The notes under the pieces were generated by a model. It worked only from the letters and a program-made list of their open reading frames with translations, was not told the DNA's origin and searched no databases. 64,000 nucleotides of DNA, from assembly GCA_026826555.1 (NCBI GenBank), contig JAKSZT010053928.1:1202629-1266628 (forward strand), written 5' to 3'. Position numbers and translations under genes: made by a program. Positions within the stretch are counted from its first letter, which is position 1, and the number at the start of each line of letters is the position of its first letter. Of this stretch, positions 42,918 through 55,611 are shown in pieces. Source of the DNA: Tolypeutes matacus (Eukaryota; Chordata; Mammalia; Cingulata; Chlamyphoridae).

Positions 42918-45186
42918 GGCACTTTAGGTTAACATTCTATAACCTGAAAATTTTAGTTTTATATGTATAGTGAATAGTTTGCAGAGGAAAGAGTCTTTCC
43001 CTCGGTCTATTATTTGGATAAATTTTTTTTTTTTCAAAACCACGAATTCTTTATTGATGCATGTCTTTATTTGGGGGAAACAAAAGCTTGGATTCATAAA
43101 ATGGAGTTATTTTCATCGGAATGGCAACCTCTTTGCTGCTGCTTTACTACATGTTCATAGCTGAAATATTTTCACGTTTTTCTCGGACAACTAAGATCAA
43201 TTTTAAAAGCTTTGTTAATTAGCAAGGTTATGACGCAATATCTCACTGCATCTTTAGAGTTCTGGCGCCAGCTAGTGGTAGGACATGGGAGCCACGCTGT
43301 CGCTCTCAAACCTGAGAAGGCGTCGGTCTTGTTGCCTCCGCTTATCCCTCGTGCTCCCCATTTTTTCCCCCATCAACATAAAAGGGAATCATTGCAGTGT
43401 GGCCAGAGAGGAGCGAGCAGGCGGGATTATAGCTGAAAATAGAGAAAAATGGTGGGCAGGGCGGAGAGAGGAAAGGCCAGACGAATGCAATCGTTTCTCC
43501 AAAGGATTTGAGAATAGATCATTTATTTGAAATATTTCTGCTATGTTGAGGGAGAAGCTCAATCTTTTGCCAGTGAATTTTTAGCCTTTTGTTTTTCACT
43601 TGTAGATATATCTGAATATATATTTAGGGCATGTAATAATAACTCTAGAACTTCACCACAAATACAGCACTGAGGACATGTTGTAAGTCTAACTCTGTGT
43701 TCATTTTTAAGTAGCAAATAATTTCTACTGTGAACAGGCTCTGCTACCTCGTCCTGGCATAACTCTAAGATGAATAACTCTCAAATGGTTAATAAAGCAG
43801 AAACCCCTTAAGATGATATTTGTAGCTGATACACTATGAAAAAAAATATTAAAATTCTGGGCAAAAGATACTTTATTTGGGATGTATGAAGTAGACATAA
43901 GCTTGGAGCCAAATCTCTCCTCAAATAGAAATAGGTTATGATGATTTGCAGGAAAACGGAAAACCTACAGTATTTATTTTAAGAACAAAGAATCTTTGGC
44001 CGGCCATTTTTCTCATTTAATTAAGCCATAATTGATCTTACCAGGGTTATGGAGGGCCTTCAAATGCTAATAAATAAAAACTGAAGCTGAGACATTTCTT
44101 TCATTAAATAGCAGGAGCTGTTTATAACTCTATTACTTTCTACTAAAATAAATTATTATTACTAATATTCTATGTGGAATTTATTGTGAAAACAAACTGA
44201 AGGTTGTAAAGAAGAACTTTTCTTTTTAAAGGTCATTTATATGTCTATATGTCAGTTGTAGTGAATAAAGGTAATCTAAACTGAAACTTCTTGTAGTAGT
44301 ATTTTTTGGAAGGCAAATCTAATTTAAGAGGATATTTCAGTCGGAAAGAATTGTCATAGTCCTAACCTCACAGTCATAATTTATACTGCTCCCATGTTGG
44401 GGAAATACACTTCAAATCTTATCTAGGTGATACATTTAGTAAAAATATCTGGCAATGGTGTTGGTATGTGAGGTTTATATAAACGGCTCTTTTAAGCATA
44501 TTTTAAACTTATTTTACACTTGCTAAAAATAGCATCTGTCATAGTAAACATTCATGTAAACTTGCTACAACAAAGTTAATTGTTGACATTTTCTCTTTGG
44601 ATTTAAGCATCTCCTAACTTTTGGTGTATAATAAGACCCAAGTTTTAAAAAATGTTAAAATATTCAGATAACCTGGTCTCATGTGTGTTTCTTGTATCTC
44701 CTTTGACATGAAAACTGAACTTATATAATTGAGTGTTTCAAATCAGTACCTGAAAAGGAATATTATTATTTCTTGAAAAATAAATTTTAACAAGGCTTTT
44801 TCAATGGCAGTGGATTGAGATTGGAGTGAATGATAGAGTTGAATTGCCATAAAATTGTGAGAATTACAGCAAAATAAAATAACTTACACTTTTAAAACAG
44901 CTTTGTAGTATATAAGTACATATTTTAAATCCTGAGTTTGTGATTAGAGCACTGTAGGTCTACCTTTAAAATTGTTTAATGGTTGCTTTAAAATATTTTG
45001 ATACCTACTATAATCCTTATATAACTTCCCATATGCTGCCAAGTAAATGCTTTGAAATGTCATTCCATCATAATTTGAAATTTACTCATAAAGATTTTAA
45101 TATATATCATTTGAGTTTAATTTCTTATTACTTTTTAATATTATAAAATTTGAAGTTAACCCTATATTACAAATGAACACATTTGA
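42917..45186. other. Stretch without a recognised gene; GC-richer island
   Basis: The 43,255-43,500 part is GC-richer than its surroundings, with several CpGs and a CTCF-like motif. From 43,520 on it is AT-rich. No coding region recognised; the frame at 43,285-43,530 is not supported. Confidence 0.45.
43265..43278 (-). promoter_or_regulatory. CTCF-like motif
   Basis: The minus strand reads CCACTAGCTGGCGC, one mismatch from the core CCASYAGRKGGCRS as I recall it. Motif only. Confidence 0.35.
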
Positions 45187-45215
45187 AGGCAGGCAGGCAG
45201 GCAGACAGGCAGGCC
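45187..45215. repeat. (AGGC)n microsatellite
   Basis: About seven AGGC/AGAC units. Confidence 0.88.
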
Positions 45216-47224
45216 AGAAAATATATTTGAGTATATACATATTTTTCCTTTTTGGAGATTTCTCTGATGACTTTGAAATAGTGATAGCAAATAACCAGTT
45301 TGTTCAGTTTGAATCCCCCTTTCATTTAAAATAGTCAATAAAAATTTTACATAAGAAATAAACTGTAGGATATCATTTTTAACTTGCAATAGGTGGGTGT
45401 CCCTGAACATGAAAATATAAAAACTCACAATAAACACCCCCACGCCTTCATTTCAATATTCACATTTGAAAAGACAGGGCATACTAATATGCAGTTACAT
45501 GAATAATTAAATATTTTTTGGCCCCTAGATCGCACAGTTGCTAAATCTAAAATCTTTCCTCACAGAGTGATACTGGAGCCCTCCACAGACCCTTCCATTA
45601 GGAGACGTTGGCACAGTATGGGGGAGTCACATCTGCCAGCAAAGTATTACAGATGGTTCCCCTCATTAGCTTACAGAATTCCAGGCAGCCATCACGGAGG
45701 AGGCTTGGGAGTTCACTTGGACAAGATGTTAAGCTAGCCTCCTGTTCAATGTCATTACGGTCTCTCCCAAATAATAACCTTAGTGAGCCCTGTTGGGCTC
45801 GGGCTGGTCTACGGTGTCGCACTTGCAGGGTTTAGTGATGGCGGCACCGTGTCCAATTTGCCAAAGGGCATTACACGATTTTCAGATTTGACAAAGTTCC
45901 ACAGCAAGTCAGTCTTGAGAAACTCAATCTAAATACGGGGGACAGGACAGCCTCGCAGCTCCCCAGAAACTCATTAGCATTGCTTTTGGAATTCCAGGCA
46001 AGGCTCGCCTTCACGTACAAGCTCACTTATTACATTAAATGCATGGACTACTTCTTTTCTCCTCTTCCCCTCGACCCACTGATTTATTGACATAATGGTA
46101 TTTTAATTTTGTTTTATTTGTCCTTTGTTTATGAATCAGCCAGAAAATCAGGGCACTAAGCCCTGGCAACCGGAAATGTTAGTTGAGTTTAGCTGTAGAA
46201 ACAGCAGGGGGAGCCCATACTGTTTTATAGTCTGGTTTTTCTGGCTGGATTACTATAACATTAGAGTTATTGTTGTTGTTTTACATTATAACATAGATGT
46301 TTAGCACACAGACAATCACCATGTGCTAGACTATTACAATTTTAAGTCACAGAGGGTCAATTTTTATTCTTTAATAATATGAAATAATCACGATACCACT
46401 AAGAATAATCGACAGGCAAGAATTTAGCAGTATTTTCTTTCCTCTTTTTTTAAACCAAAAATCTTGTTTAGAGAAAAATTTTATTTTTTCTCTAAAAATG
46501 AAGTCAGCAAATATCTCTCCATAATCTCTGTGGCTGCTTGCTTGCAGTCCCCTGCAGCTTTCCCCCCACCCCTGAAACAAAGAATAGGAGTTAAAATGTA
46601 AATGATTTGAGATTATGAAAGTGAGGGGAGGTCCCCCCAGAATCACTGTGCATTCTAATATGACGCAGACTTAGTTTCCAATTTTGAAATTAATAAAATA
46701 CAAAAGTCTGGTGGCATTTAATATTATTCTCTTAGGCTTGACAAAGTCCTTGGGTCAATAGGTTTTCACTATTATAAAATTATTCAGAATAGCTGAATTC
46801 CTTTGTGCTCTCTAAATAAACCATAGAAATATCATGCATATTATGGAGATTGGGGTTCATCCTAGATTACTTTCTGCTTTATTGCAGGGAAAGGAACTCT
46901 AGAATGATACTCAAATACCTGAATTGGTGACTTTGCTGATAGTACCAGAAAAAAATCAGCTCCCAATGTGAGGGTTCATGATTATGTTACGAGGGTTTTG
47001 TAAATCTAAACAATTTCTATTGAAGAATTTCTAGATTTCATAACAAATAGCTTGTAACTAAGCATCAACTTTACATTGCCAAGGACATTGAATATTGGGG
47101 CAACCCATATAGTAAAATATTAAGAAATATAAATATGGCCAAAACAGTGTAAGACTTAGAATTCTGTGGTAAAGGTATGAAGGTATGTGCATTAACAATT
47201 CTGGTTCCCTCCTTGTTTAAATAT
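45216..47224. other. Stretch without a recognised gene; possible conserved block
   Basis: No young repeat. The 45,560-45,900 part is of even composition with intact-looking motifs (TCATTACGG, GATGGCGGCACC, TTTGACAAAGTTCC) and may be a conserved noncoding element. No coding similarity. Confidence 0.4.
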
Positions 47225-47545
47225 AAAAGATGCAATCTTAGAGTGATCAGAAATCTTTAGAGAGGAATAGCATTTGAGTAGGGTCTTGAAGGTTGAAAAC
47301 AACTTTGTGGGCATGGTGGTAGAGGTGCAGTAGGTAGTTGTGGTGTGAAGGGAAGATATTTCAGGCAGAAAATAGATCATAAGCAAAGGGTCAATGTTGG
47401 AAAGGTGGCCCAGTAGGAATAGGGCACAGGAACCTTGGGTACATAAAGGGGAGTAGAGGGCTGAGAAGCTTTAATGTGCAGCTATGCAGTTTTAGCACTT
47501 CATTCTAGGATCAGTGGGAGTTAAGGAGGATTTTAGAAGGAGACA
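47225..47545 (+). repeat. LINE-2-like remnant
   Basis: GAATAGCATTTGAGTAGGGTCTTGAAGG followed by AGATATTTCAGGCAGAAAATAGATCATAAGCAAAGG follows the L2 3' region pattern. Diverged, ends approximate. Confidence 0.55.
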
Positions 47546-47652
47546 AAATGAGAATAATATTCTAGGGATAGGGTGCAGTGTCCTTGAAAATTTAATCAAA
47601 TTGATTTAGCATTAGCATTTGAAAGCAAAATAAAGTATAATTTAAAAGACAT

Positions 47653-48106
47653 GGGGGGGGGCGGATGTGGCTCAAATGGTTGGGCGTCCGCCTGCCGTCT
47701 GCCATATGGAGGGACCTGGGTTCAATCCCCAGGACCTCCCGGTAAAATAAACAATATATATATAGAAGGTGCATGGGCTGCCAGGCTCTGTGTGCTGGTG
47801 AGCTGCCAGGCCCCGGGAGCCATGCAGCAAGATGATGACGTAACAGGAAAGAGATGCAGGGGAGAGTCAAGATGAGATGCTCCGAAAGCTCCAAAAACCA
47901 GGAACCGAGGTGGTGCAGGTGGCAGAACACCTCTCTTCTACATCAGAGGTCTCCAGGATCGAATCCTGGAGAAGACTGGAGGAGAAGGATGAGAAGAGAT
48001 GGCAGTAAACAGACACAGAGAATTGCCCAGTGAATGAACACAAAACAGCAAATGGGGAAGGAGGGTGTTTAAAATGGATAAAGTAAATAAATAAATCTAA
48101 AAGAAA
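47653..48106 (+). mobile_element. DAS SINE, long two-headed form
   Basis: Head 1 (47,660-47,745) has TGTGGCTCAAATGGTTGGGC and GGTTCAATCCC with an extra CCGCCTGCCGT insertion in the anticodon-side stem. A spacer with GCAGCAAGATGATGACG follows. Head 2 (about 47,905-47,975) has GAGGTGGTGCAGGTGGCAG and GGATCGAATCC, then the tail. A TSD, AAAAGACAT, lies at 47,644-47,652 and 48,107-48,115. Confidence 0.94.
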
Positions 48107-48161
48107 TAAAAGACATTGTTCAGATAATTTTAGAATATGATTTAAAGCGTTTTTTTATTGT

Positions 48162-48254
48162 CTTTTTTTTTTTTCCAAGAGGTACCGGGGATTGAACCCA
48201 GGATCCTGTAAATGGCAAGCAGGCGCTCAACCACTTGAACTACATTCACTCCCC
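48162..48254 (-). mobile_element. DAS SINE monomer
   Basis: T-run, then GAGGTACCGGGGATTGAACCC and the head ending CACTCCCC. A single unit of the type forming the downstream half of the dimers (compare 10,657 and 53,495). Confidence 0.85.
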
Positions 48255-48845
48255 TATATTGTTTTTCTTGATTAATACAGTCAATGCTAAAATCCAGGAG
48301 AACAACTCTGAGTAAAGCTATCAGAGGGTATTTTATTTCTATGGATATTAATAATAACAGCTTATATTTGGGGAGCATATTTTATTATTCTAAATGTTAA
48401 CATATTATTTTACTTTGTTCTTCCATCAACCTGGTAAGGTTAACAGATACTTATAAAAATAGCAGGTTTTACATGTCCCTGCCCTCACCCCTGACATACA
48501 AAAATATAGATTTATAGATAAGACTGAGAGCCAATGGCTAGTTCAGTTTTTCTGTTAGGAATTGAGATTATTCTTCTATTTGTTTTGGAAAAGCTTTCAA
48601 TTTCATTTTGTGGGTGTTTTACACTGTGCTACTATGGTTGATTCAGTTATACACTAATAGAAAACATTTTTTTTGGAGGTAAATAAATTAGGGTATCATC
48701 TAGTTATATATAAGTGTGTATATATATATAAATTTCTCTAAAAAACATTTTTATTTTTCTAAAAAATGTTATAATTCATAGATATGACATATTAATAATG
48801 TATTCTACTTGATCCAGAGAGGAGATTTAACATTTCTTTTTTAAG

Positions 48846-49084
48846 ATTTATTTTATTTTATTATTTTTATTCCCTCCCCCTCCCCCTTGCTGCTTCTGCT
48901 TGCTGTGTCCATTTACTTTGAGTTTTTCTGTGTCTGCTTGTCTCCCTTTGTTGGGTCATCTTGCTGCGCCAACTCACCATGCTGCCTGGGCCGGCTTGCC
49001 TTCACCAGGAGGCCCTGGAAATCGAACCCAGGGCCTCCCATATTGTAAATGGGAGCCCAACCAATTGAGCCACAGCCACTTCTC
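48846..49084 (-). mobile_element. DAS SINE, one-headed form with spacer
   Basis: T-rich tail, CCCTCCCCCTCCCCC run, spacer, then a head with GGAAATCGAACCCAGGGCC and GAGCCACAGCCACTTCTC. A 14-base TSD, GAGATTTAACATTT, lies at 48,832-48,845 and 49,085-49,098. Lacks the second head. Confidence 0.93.
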
Positions 49085-49098
49085 GAGATTTAACATTT

Positions 49099-50540
49099 TT
49101 AGTAAGATTCTGTATTTTTTAAATATTTGAAGAAAACACAGTTTACATTAATAAATTTGAAAACTGTGTACTGATTTTTTTTTAAAGTAATAGAATATAG
49201 TGTGGAGAAACAGCCCAATAGGTAATAATTTTCTTCTAAACCACTTGACAAAAAGTGGGAACTTAGATGAGTCGGCTGCTCAGTGTTCAAACTCTTTTAA
49301 TGCAGTACATGTATTTATCTGTTGAACTGACAGTACCACGATTCAAGCACATCATTCTGGCTTATTTGGCCGTAATTGTCATTGTTGACTTCCACGTCAA
49401 TGCGTTCTTCTATTTAACCTTACATAAATATCTAGGGCTCTCTAAACTCTGTGTTTGGCATTATCACCATTTTTGCTTGGCTCAGACAGGGCAGGTTGAT
49501 TATCATTAAAGTGTTATTTATTTCTATTTTATTAAACCCCTTTTACATTCGTGTTACAGGTTAATTTATACTTTTATTTCATGCACTACTTGGCTTTACT
49601 GATTAATATGCCCCATGGCATTCAATAAAGTCAGACAGTGGAGGAAATAAGAGTGGTATTAATTTCTAACATTGCTATAAATTTGCCTTAATAAAACTAG
49701 CTCAATAACATTACAGAAGTAATACAATGGATGCTTCCAAATTGTTAACAAAGATGCATCTAAACAATTTTCTTTCCTGCATTTAACAGAACCTTACTGC
49801 TTTTTCTTTGAAGTGTTGAAATGCAAGCTGCCATATTTCCCCCTCTTTAAAAGGTAATCTAATAATTGGCACAATACTGCAGTACACGCCCTCCATTGAA
49901 CTTATTCCCATATGCCTTATTCAGAATTTAGGTTATAAACTGTTCAAATTAACACAGGCCCCCAGGCCCCTGGGAGGAAAAATCAAGCTTTATTCATGCC
50001 AGAATGTTCATACAAACTAAACTTGTGCCTTCAGCATCAGTATTTGTCCTTCTTTTGTGTATTAATGTTCAATCCTAATAACCAATACTATTACTATGAA
50101 ATCTGATATCGTGGAAGGGCTAGTGAAAATCTATGTGCTAGAATTATTTTTTGTCAACTGCTCACTTAAATAAGGTTAAAATTAGGATTTATAGGATCTT
50201 GGAAAGGCAAGGACACTCTACTGTTCAGTGAACTTTAGGTCACAAAATTTTGATGATAAAGATTGTACTCTATGATTAAGTTACCAAATTCACGTATTAG
50301 AAGAGAACAATTATTCTATCCTCTACATTTATTAGATTGTAGACAGGCTGGCCAAAAAATTGTTACAAATGAGAACACAAATAATTTGCCTTCATCCCCA
50401 TTATTCAGAAAGATTAAGTATTCTTTATTCATCCTAAATTTCTCTTTCCCTTGGCTTCTCAATAACTTATTTGAATTCTTGCTTTTATGGACTGGAAAGA
50501 GATTTACCTTTTTTTTTTTTTAAGCAACAAACACAAAATT
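49099..50540. other. Repeat-poor stretch; possible conserved element
   Basis: No repeat recognised. 49,265-49,510 holds an 80-codon plus frame with no known similarity; the block's composition and lack of simple sequence suggest conserved noncoding DNA. No gene recognised. Confidence 0.4.
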
Positions 50541-50553
50541 AAAATTCTAATTT

Positions 50554-50734
50554 GGGGAAGCAGCTGTGGCTCAATCAGTAGGGCTCCCGTTTACCATATG
50601 GGAGGCCCTGGGTTCGGTTCCCGGGGCCTCCTGGTGAGGGCAGGCCCGCCCGCATGGCGTGGTTGGCTGACCCAGCGAGCATAAGCAGCAAGGGGGGGAT
50701 AAATGAATAAATAAATAAAATCTTAAAAAAAAAA
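50554..50734 (+). mobile_element. DAS SINE, one-headed short form
   Basis: GTGGCTCAATCAGTAGGGCTCCC with B box GGTTCGGTTCC, CTCCTGGTGAGGGCAGGCCCGCCC spacer, AAATAAATAAAATC tail. A 13-base TSD, AAAATTCTAATTT, lies at 50,541-50,553 and 50,735-50,747. A large deletion removed the middle of the spacer relative to 16,787. Confidence 0.94.
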
Positions 50735-50747
50735 AAAATTCTAATTT

Positions 50748-53494
50748 GCATAAAAATACCAGTAAACATGTTCATTCAACAGATATTTATGGATTAGCTA
50801 CTGTTCCAGGCTCATCCTAGAGCTAGAACTGCAAATAAAACAAGTATGGCCTCTGTCTTCTTAGAATATATTGACTTACTTTTTTATTTACTGTAATAGA
50901 GTGGTGAAATTTCACACGAGTAAGGAAACTATTTGGGGACAGAAAATTTTTGTCTGTTTTTTGAATGACAGAAGTTGTAGATTCTTTAACTCCCCCTTAA
51001 ATCACATCATACAAAGTGATAGGCACCTTCCCATAAAACAGTTCAAGAAACAGTGGAAGAGTGAGTCATCTTTATACCCACACCGTGCTCATGGGCATAT
51101 TTTGGCTTTTACTAAATCGATTTAATGGGAGTAATTTCTTTTTTCACTCAGTTCAAATGAATCCAAGTCAATTGAAATAGGTGGACTTGTTGCTACCATG
51201 TTTTCTCTTGCTCAGCTTGTGGTTAAAATCTCATTTGGAGGTAATTCATGAAAAAGTTGTGCCTTTTCAAGGTTGACAAATTTATGCAACCTCTACCCTT
51301 TATGAAAGAATAAAAATTCCATCTTTGTTGTTCCTCCTTGAAAGCCCAAACGAATCCTCTTTGCTCCCAAAAATGAGACTTTAAGAAAAAGCATTTCTGA
51401 ATTACTCCTCAAAGCAGTATTTAATCAGAAGTTATTTTCAAGGTATAATCTACATTCTGGATGGGGAGACTACTGATTCAAAAGCAAAGAAACACTTTTG
51501 GAGACTTGGGAGGTCCTGTTTCAGAAAGTTATTTTTAGCAAGTAAAATAATTTTTTTGTTTCAGGACATGTCCTCATCTCCTGAGCCTGGAAAATAAGGG
51601 GCTTCCACAAGGTTAATAATGTTGTGTAACTATTCACTCCTAAAAATGCTGCCCCTCGCTGAACTGAAGGAATCCAGTGAGGGCATCATCTCCACTGGTG
51701 TTCATTGATTCCAGGAAATCTGTTTGTTAGCTACTTTGAAAAAACAATTTGGACTAGCTCATCATTCATTTTGATGTGTTTTGATGGTCTGCATGAAGTG
51801 CACAGAAAAAAATCAAATTTAATGTATTTCAGGATGGCTTCAATAATGCCTTTGATTGACCTAGTAGCTGGTTGACTAACAAAGTAACTTAAGTACATAC
51901 ACACCTCAGGCATGAGCGTAAAATTGGGTAAAAGTTTTGTATTAAAATCAAATGGGAATTTTATTTTTTTTAGGTAAGAATGGAAAAATCAGGCCTGTTG
52001 GAGAGAGTTAAGTAGTGAGTTGAAACAACATAAGGTTGTATGCTTTTAGCTAATAATACTATTTGTATCTCCTCAAGACTTTGAATTCATGCACATTTAC
52101 ATTGTTCGGGGGGTTTTTTTTTGTTTTGTTTTTTTTTTTTTCTTTCCCCTTGACATCATACAATCCAAAGTCACTGCAAATAAAATGCACATTAAATGAT
52201 ACCAACAATGTTTCCAGCTTAAATCCCTGATTTATAAGTAAATCTAAAAACTTCAGGAGTCTGTAAAAATGTCTTCTTTTAATGTCATTATTTACAGAGC
52301 CTTCTGGGAAATGATGCTTACCAGGATGGATCAATTGCAAAAATATGATGGATAATAGCAGAGAAAAGTTATTTGATTGGTGAGAACAAGAGAATATTAA
52401 TGCAATTTTAAATTTCAGATAGTCTCAACTTAAATCCTTAGTGAAATGCACTAACTTTTTAAATGATCAGAACTCAGCAAATACATGTGAATGTGAGATG
52501 AAAGGTGGTAAGACTTATTCCCCCTCCTTTATTTATTTTTTAAACAACTGTGTTAAAGAATTACTACCCTTTGAGAATAAGGATATTATTTTCTCTCTGA
52601 AAGGAAACATTGTACTCTATAGTATGACTTGTACTGTCTTTTGTGCCATTATTAATACATTTCCTGTTTAAGGAAATGACTTTTTTTTAAAAACATGGTA
52701 GCTTAAACTTCAAAATATGTGCTATTGACTTTTAAATTGTCTTATCTTACCAATGTCACTCTGGGCATGAAGAATAAAGTGTGGAAAATGCTTGTCATCA
52801 TAATTCTATTGTCTTGAGACTCTCCTTTTTAAATAAAGCAGCTCATGTTTGGTGTTTCTTTGGAGGGGAAGGCAAATTGGAAGATGGAAAGTAAGTTCCA
52901 CAGAAAAACTAACAGACCCTTTACTTCAGAGTAGTGAAGGATGAAAACATTCTCTCATAAACATTGTGATTTTTTAAAATAAGAATATATATCAGTATAT
53001 ATTAAAGATCAAGAACATCTTCCAAAGATCTTGTCCTCCTATTTATAAAAGCCATACAAGTGTCTCATACAGTTCTAGCTACTCAGTTCTATTTTCCTCC
53101 ATATTTATTTTTCTGTTCTTATTGCATTCTTCAAAATCATCACTTTAAATTTAACAAGATTTGAATGGCATTATTAAGTGCAGAAAATAAGAATAGCAAA
53201 GGTTAAAATTTTGTGATATTGGACTTTTCATGTAATGTTCTTAAAGCATGTTTCACCAGTGAATAGTGTCTATGATTAATGTGTATTTAATAAAAGATGT
53301 AGATTACATTGTGAACATGTTAGCATTTTCTGAGTGGTATCTGTTTATATTTCCATTTAATTGACTCTATTTTAAGCATTTCTTAGTTATGAAATAAGCA
53401 GGATAGTTTTATATCGTTAAAATATAGATAATACAATCACAAGCTTTAGGGTTTGAAAAATAAATATGTATATAAATATATATGTATATATTTA
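50748..53494. other. Repeat-poor stretch without a recognised gene
   Basis: 2.7 kb without a young repeat. A T-rich tract lies at 52,111-52,141. Open frames (52,059-52,340 minus, 52,441-52,671 plus) show no known similarity. Confidence 0.5.
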
Positions 53495-53690
53495 GGTACC
53501 AGGGGCTGGGGATTGAACCCAGGACTTCATATGTGGGAAGCCAGCGCTCAACCACTGAGCCACATCAGCTTCCCTGAGTTGGTTTTGTTGTTTGTTTTTT
53601 TGTTTTTTTTTAGGAGGTCCTGGGAGCTGAACCCAGGACTTCCTATGTGGTAGACAGGTGCCCAACTGCTTGAGCCACATCTGCTTCCCT
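53495..53690 (-). mobile_element. DAS SINE, tandem dimer form
   Basis: Unit at 53,495-53,575 (GGGGATTGAACCCAGG...GAGCCACATCAGCTTCCC) and unit at 53,611-53,690 (GGAGCTGAACCCAGG...GAGCCACATCTGCTTCCC) in the same orientation, joined by TGTTTGTTTTTTTG. No clear TSD. A TATATGTATATA tract precedes it. Confidence 0.9.
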
Positions 53691-53767
53691 CTCTTAGTTT
53701 TAAAAAGCACTATACTGAATGGTTAACAAATTATAGCCTGCAAAGTAACTGTCTTAATTTTGCATGA

Positions 53768-54000
53768 ATAATAACAGATAATATTTATTGCATACTTCTT
53801 TGTTCTAAGTAATGTGCTAAGTGCTTTATGTACATTAGTTCATTTAGCACCACAAAAAAGCCAGGGGTCAGATATTTTAAACCTCACTTTACAGACGAGA
53901 AAACTGAAATCTGGGGCTGAGGGACTTGTCCAAGCTCCAACAGTTGGTGAGTGGTAGAGCTGAGATTTGAACCCTTGGCTGTCCAATTACACACTGTGTA
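53768..54000 (-). repeat. MIR SINE
   Basis: AATATTTATTGCATACTTCTTTGTTCTAAG through CTCACTTTACAGACGAGAAAACTGA and GAGATTTGAACCC is the reverse complement of MIR in full order. Confidence 0.85.
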
Positions 54001-54255
54001 TGGAACAAGATCAGATAGGTTTAATTTACTAGTAAAGTTTTTGATAAGTTAAATATGACATAGAATAAATATAATAATGTGACCAGGCAACAAGTGTTAG
54101 AAGATAGAAGACAGGGTTCAGGAGCATAAGGATAGATACCTAACTCTTTTTCCCCTCTAGAAAAACGACGGTGTGCTGGGTCCACAGTGGAGAAGAGGCA
54201 ATGGTAGTCCTGTAAACTTAAGGAATGAGCATCAATTGTTTGCCTGATGCATTAA

Positions 54256-54380
54256 TTGGATGAACTAGGTTTTATCGATCACTGTGTCAGGTGGTAGTAT
54301 ACAAAGGTGAGTAAGAAATAGTGCTGGCCTTTGAGAAGTTTGTAGTCTTGTGGAGGATGTAAGTGCTGTGGTTCAAGAAT
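54256..54380 (-). repeat. LINE-2-like remnant
   Basis: TCACTGTGTCAGGTGGTAGTATACAAAGG with AGTGCTGGCCTTTGAGAAGTTTGTAGTC fits a diverged L2 3' region in reverse. Confidence 0.5.
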
Positions 54381-54481
54381 GACCAGGGATCATACTGATT
54401 ACAGAGGAGGTCCTCCAATCTAGAAAGGGGTGAGTGGGAGGTGGTGAGTGGACGGAGACTTGCCTTGAGATATTTTTTATT

Positions 54482-54584
54482 TTCTATTTTTATTTTATTT
54501 TTTACCAGGAGGTCCCGGGGATCTAACCCAGGTCCCTCCATATGGGAGACAGACGCCCAACCATTTGAGCCACATCAGTCCCCC
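54482..54584 (-). mobile_element. DAS SINE, single head
   Basis: ACCAGGAGGTCCCGGGGATCTAACCCAGG...GAGCCACATCAGTCCCCC with a T-rich tail side. A short TSD, CTTGAGAT, lies at 54,474-54,481 and 54,585-54,592. Confidence 0.9.
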
Positions 54585-54592
54585 TCTTGAGA

Positions 54593-55227
54593 TTTTTAAA
54601 GATTTATAAGTGAGGCAAGTGATATGGTGAAGGGTAGGGTGGAGTGTTGGGACTTCCAGGCAGAGAGAGCAGGTGGTGGAAAGGCAAGAATGTCTGAGTT
54701 CAGGCAGGTTAGAGTGACAACATAGAGACCAGATCCCTCAAGGCATCTAGTATGGGCTAAAGAGTCATATTAAGAGACGTTAATATGACGTTAATATTTC
54801 CTGTCTGAGGAAGGGACAGGATGCTGTTTACACGTGAGGACAGGCCCTCTGGCGGCCGTGTGGTGAAAGGATTGGATGGGAGAGAGATGACAGGGGCATG
54901 GCAGTGGGCAGTGGGAGGGGCTAGGTGAGGTGGGGGTTTGGTGAGAAGGGGACAGCTCAGGGTATCGAGAAAACCAAGGGAAGAAAGGTTTCAAGCAGGA
55001 GGACATAGTCAACAGTATCAAATTTCTGTAGAGAAAAGATGTTCATTGGGTTTAATAACAAGAAGGTCACTGGTGACTCTTGACAAAGCTATCTCCAGTG
55101 AGTGGTTTATGAAGAAGCCAGTGTGGTGAATGGAAAAGAAAGAGAACAAGTGCACCTTCTGTTATTTCTCCTTCTCTACTCCTTGTGGTGATTTTCCCCT
55201 CTACTTCCAACCTCAGAGTAAGAAAAG
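54593..55227. other. Stretch without a recognised gene
   Basis: Purine-rich DNA. AAGAGACGTTAATATGACGTTAAT contains a short tandem repeat at about 54,780. Frames at 54,791-55,021 and 54,938-55,129 show no known similarity. Confidence 0.4.
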
Positions 55228-55470
55228 AACAATTATTGAGTGATTAATAAGAACTAGGAGTTTTATCTAAAATGGACCTTGTTTAAGCCTCACAATGACC
55301 CCCTGAAGTAGGAGTTACTGCATCTTCCTTTTACAAGTGGGGAGCAGAGGGTGTCAGGGGTTTAAACACCAGCCCAAGTTCCTACAGCTGCTAAGTGGCA
55401 AGGCTCTAATTCAAATCCAGGTCTTTCTGACCCCAGAGCTCACTTTCTAACCACTACCCTCTTCTAGAAT
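55228..55470 (-). repeat. MIR SINE
   Basis: Reverse-complement MIR pattern: AATTATTGAGTGATTAATAAG, GCCTCACAATGACCCC, TTCCTTTTACAAGTGGGGAG, AATTCAAATCCAGG, CTTTCTAACCACTACCC. Confidence 0.75.
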
Positions 55471-55611
55471 TGAAAGTCTTCATGCTTGCTCTTTTCTCCT
55501 CTCTTCTCAGGTCTGCTTGCAATCATAGACCTAATAAATTTATTTTCACCAGAACATAAATGATGAATTAAGCTTAATATGATCTCTTTCCCCATGTATT
55601 TTTGAGATGAC

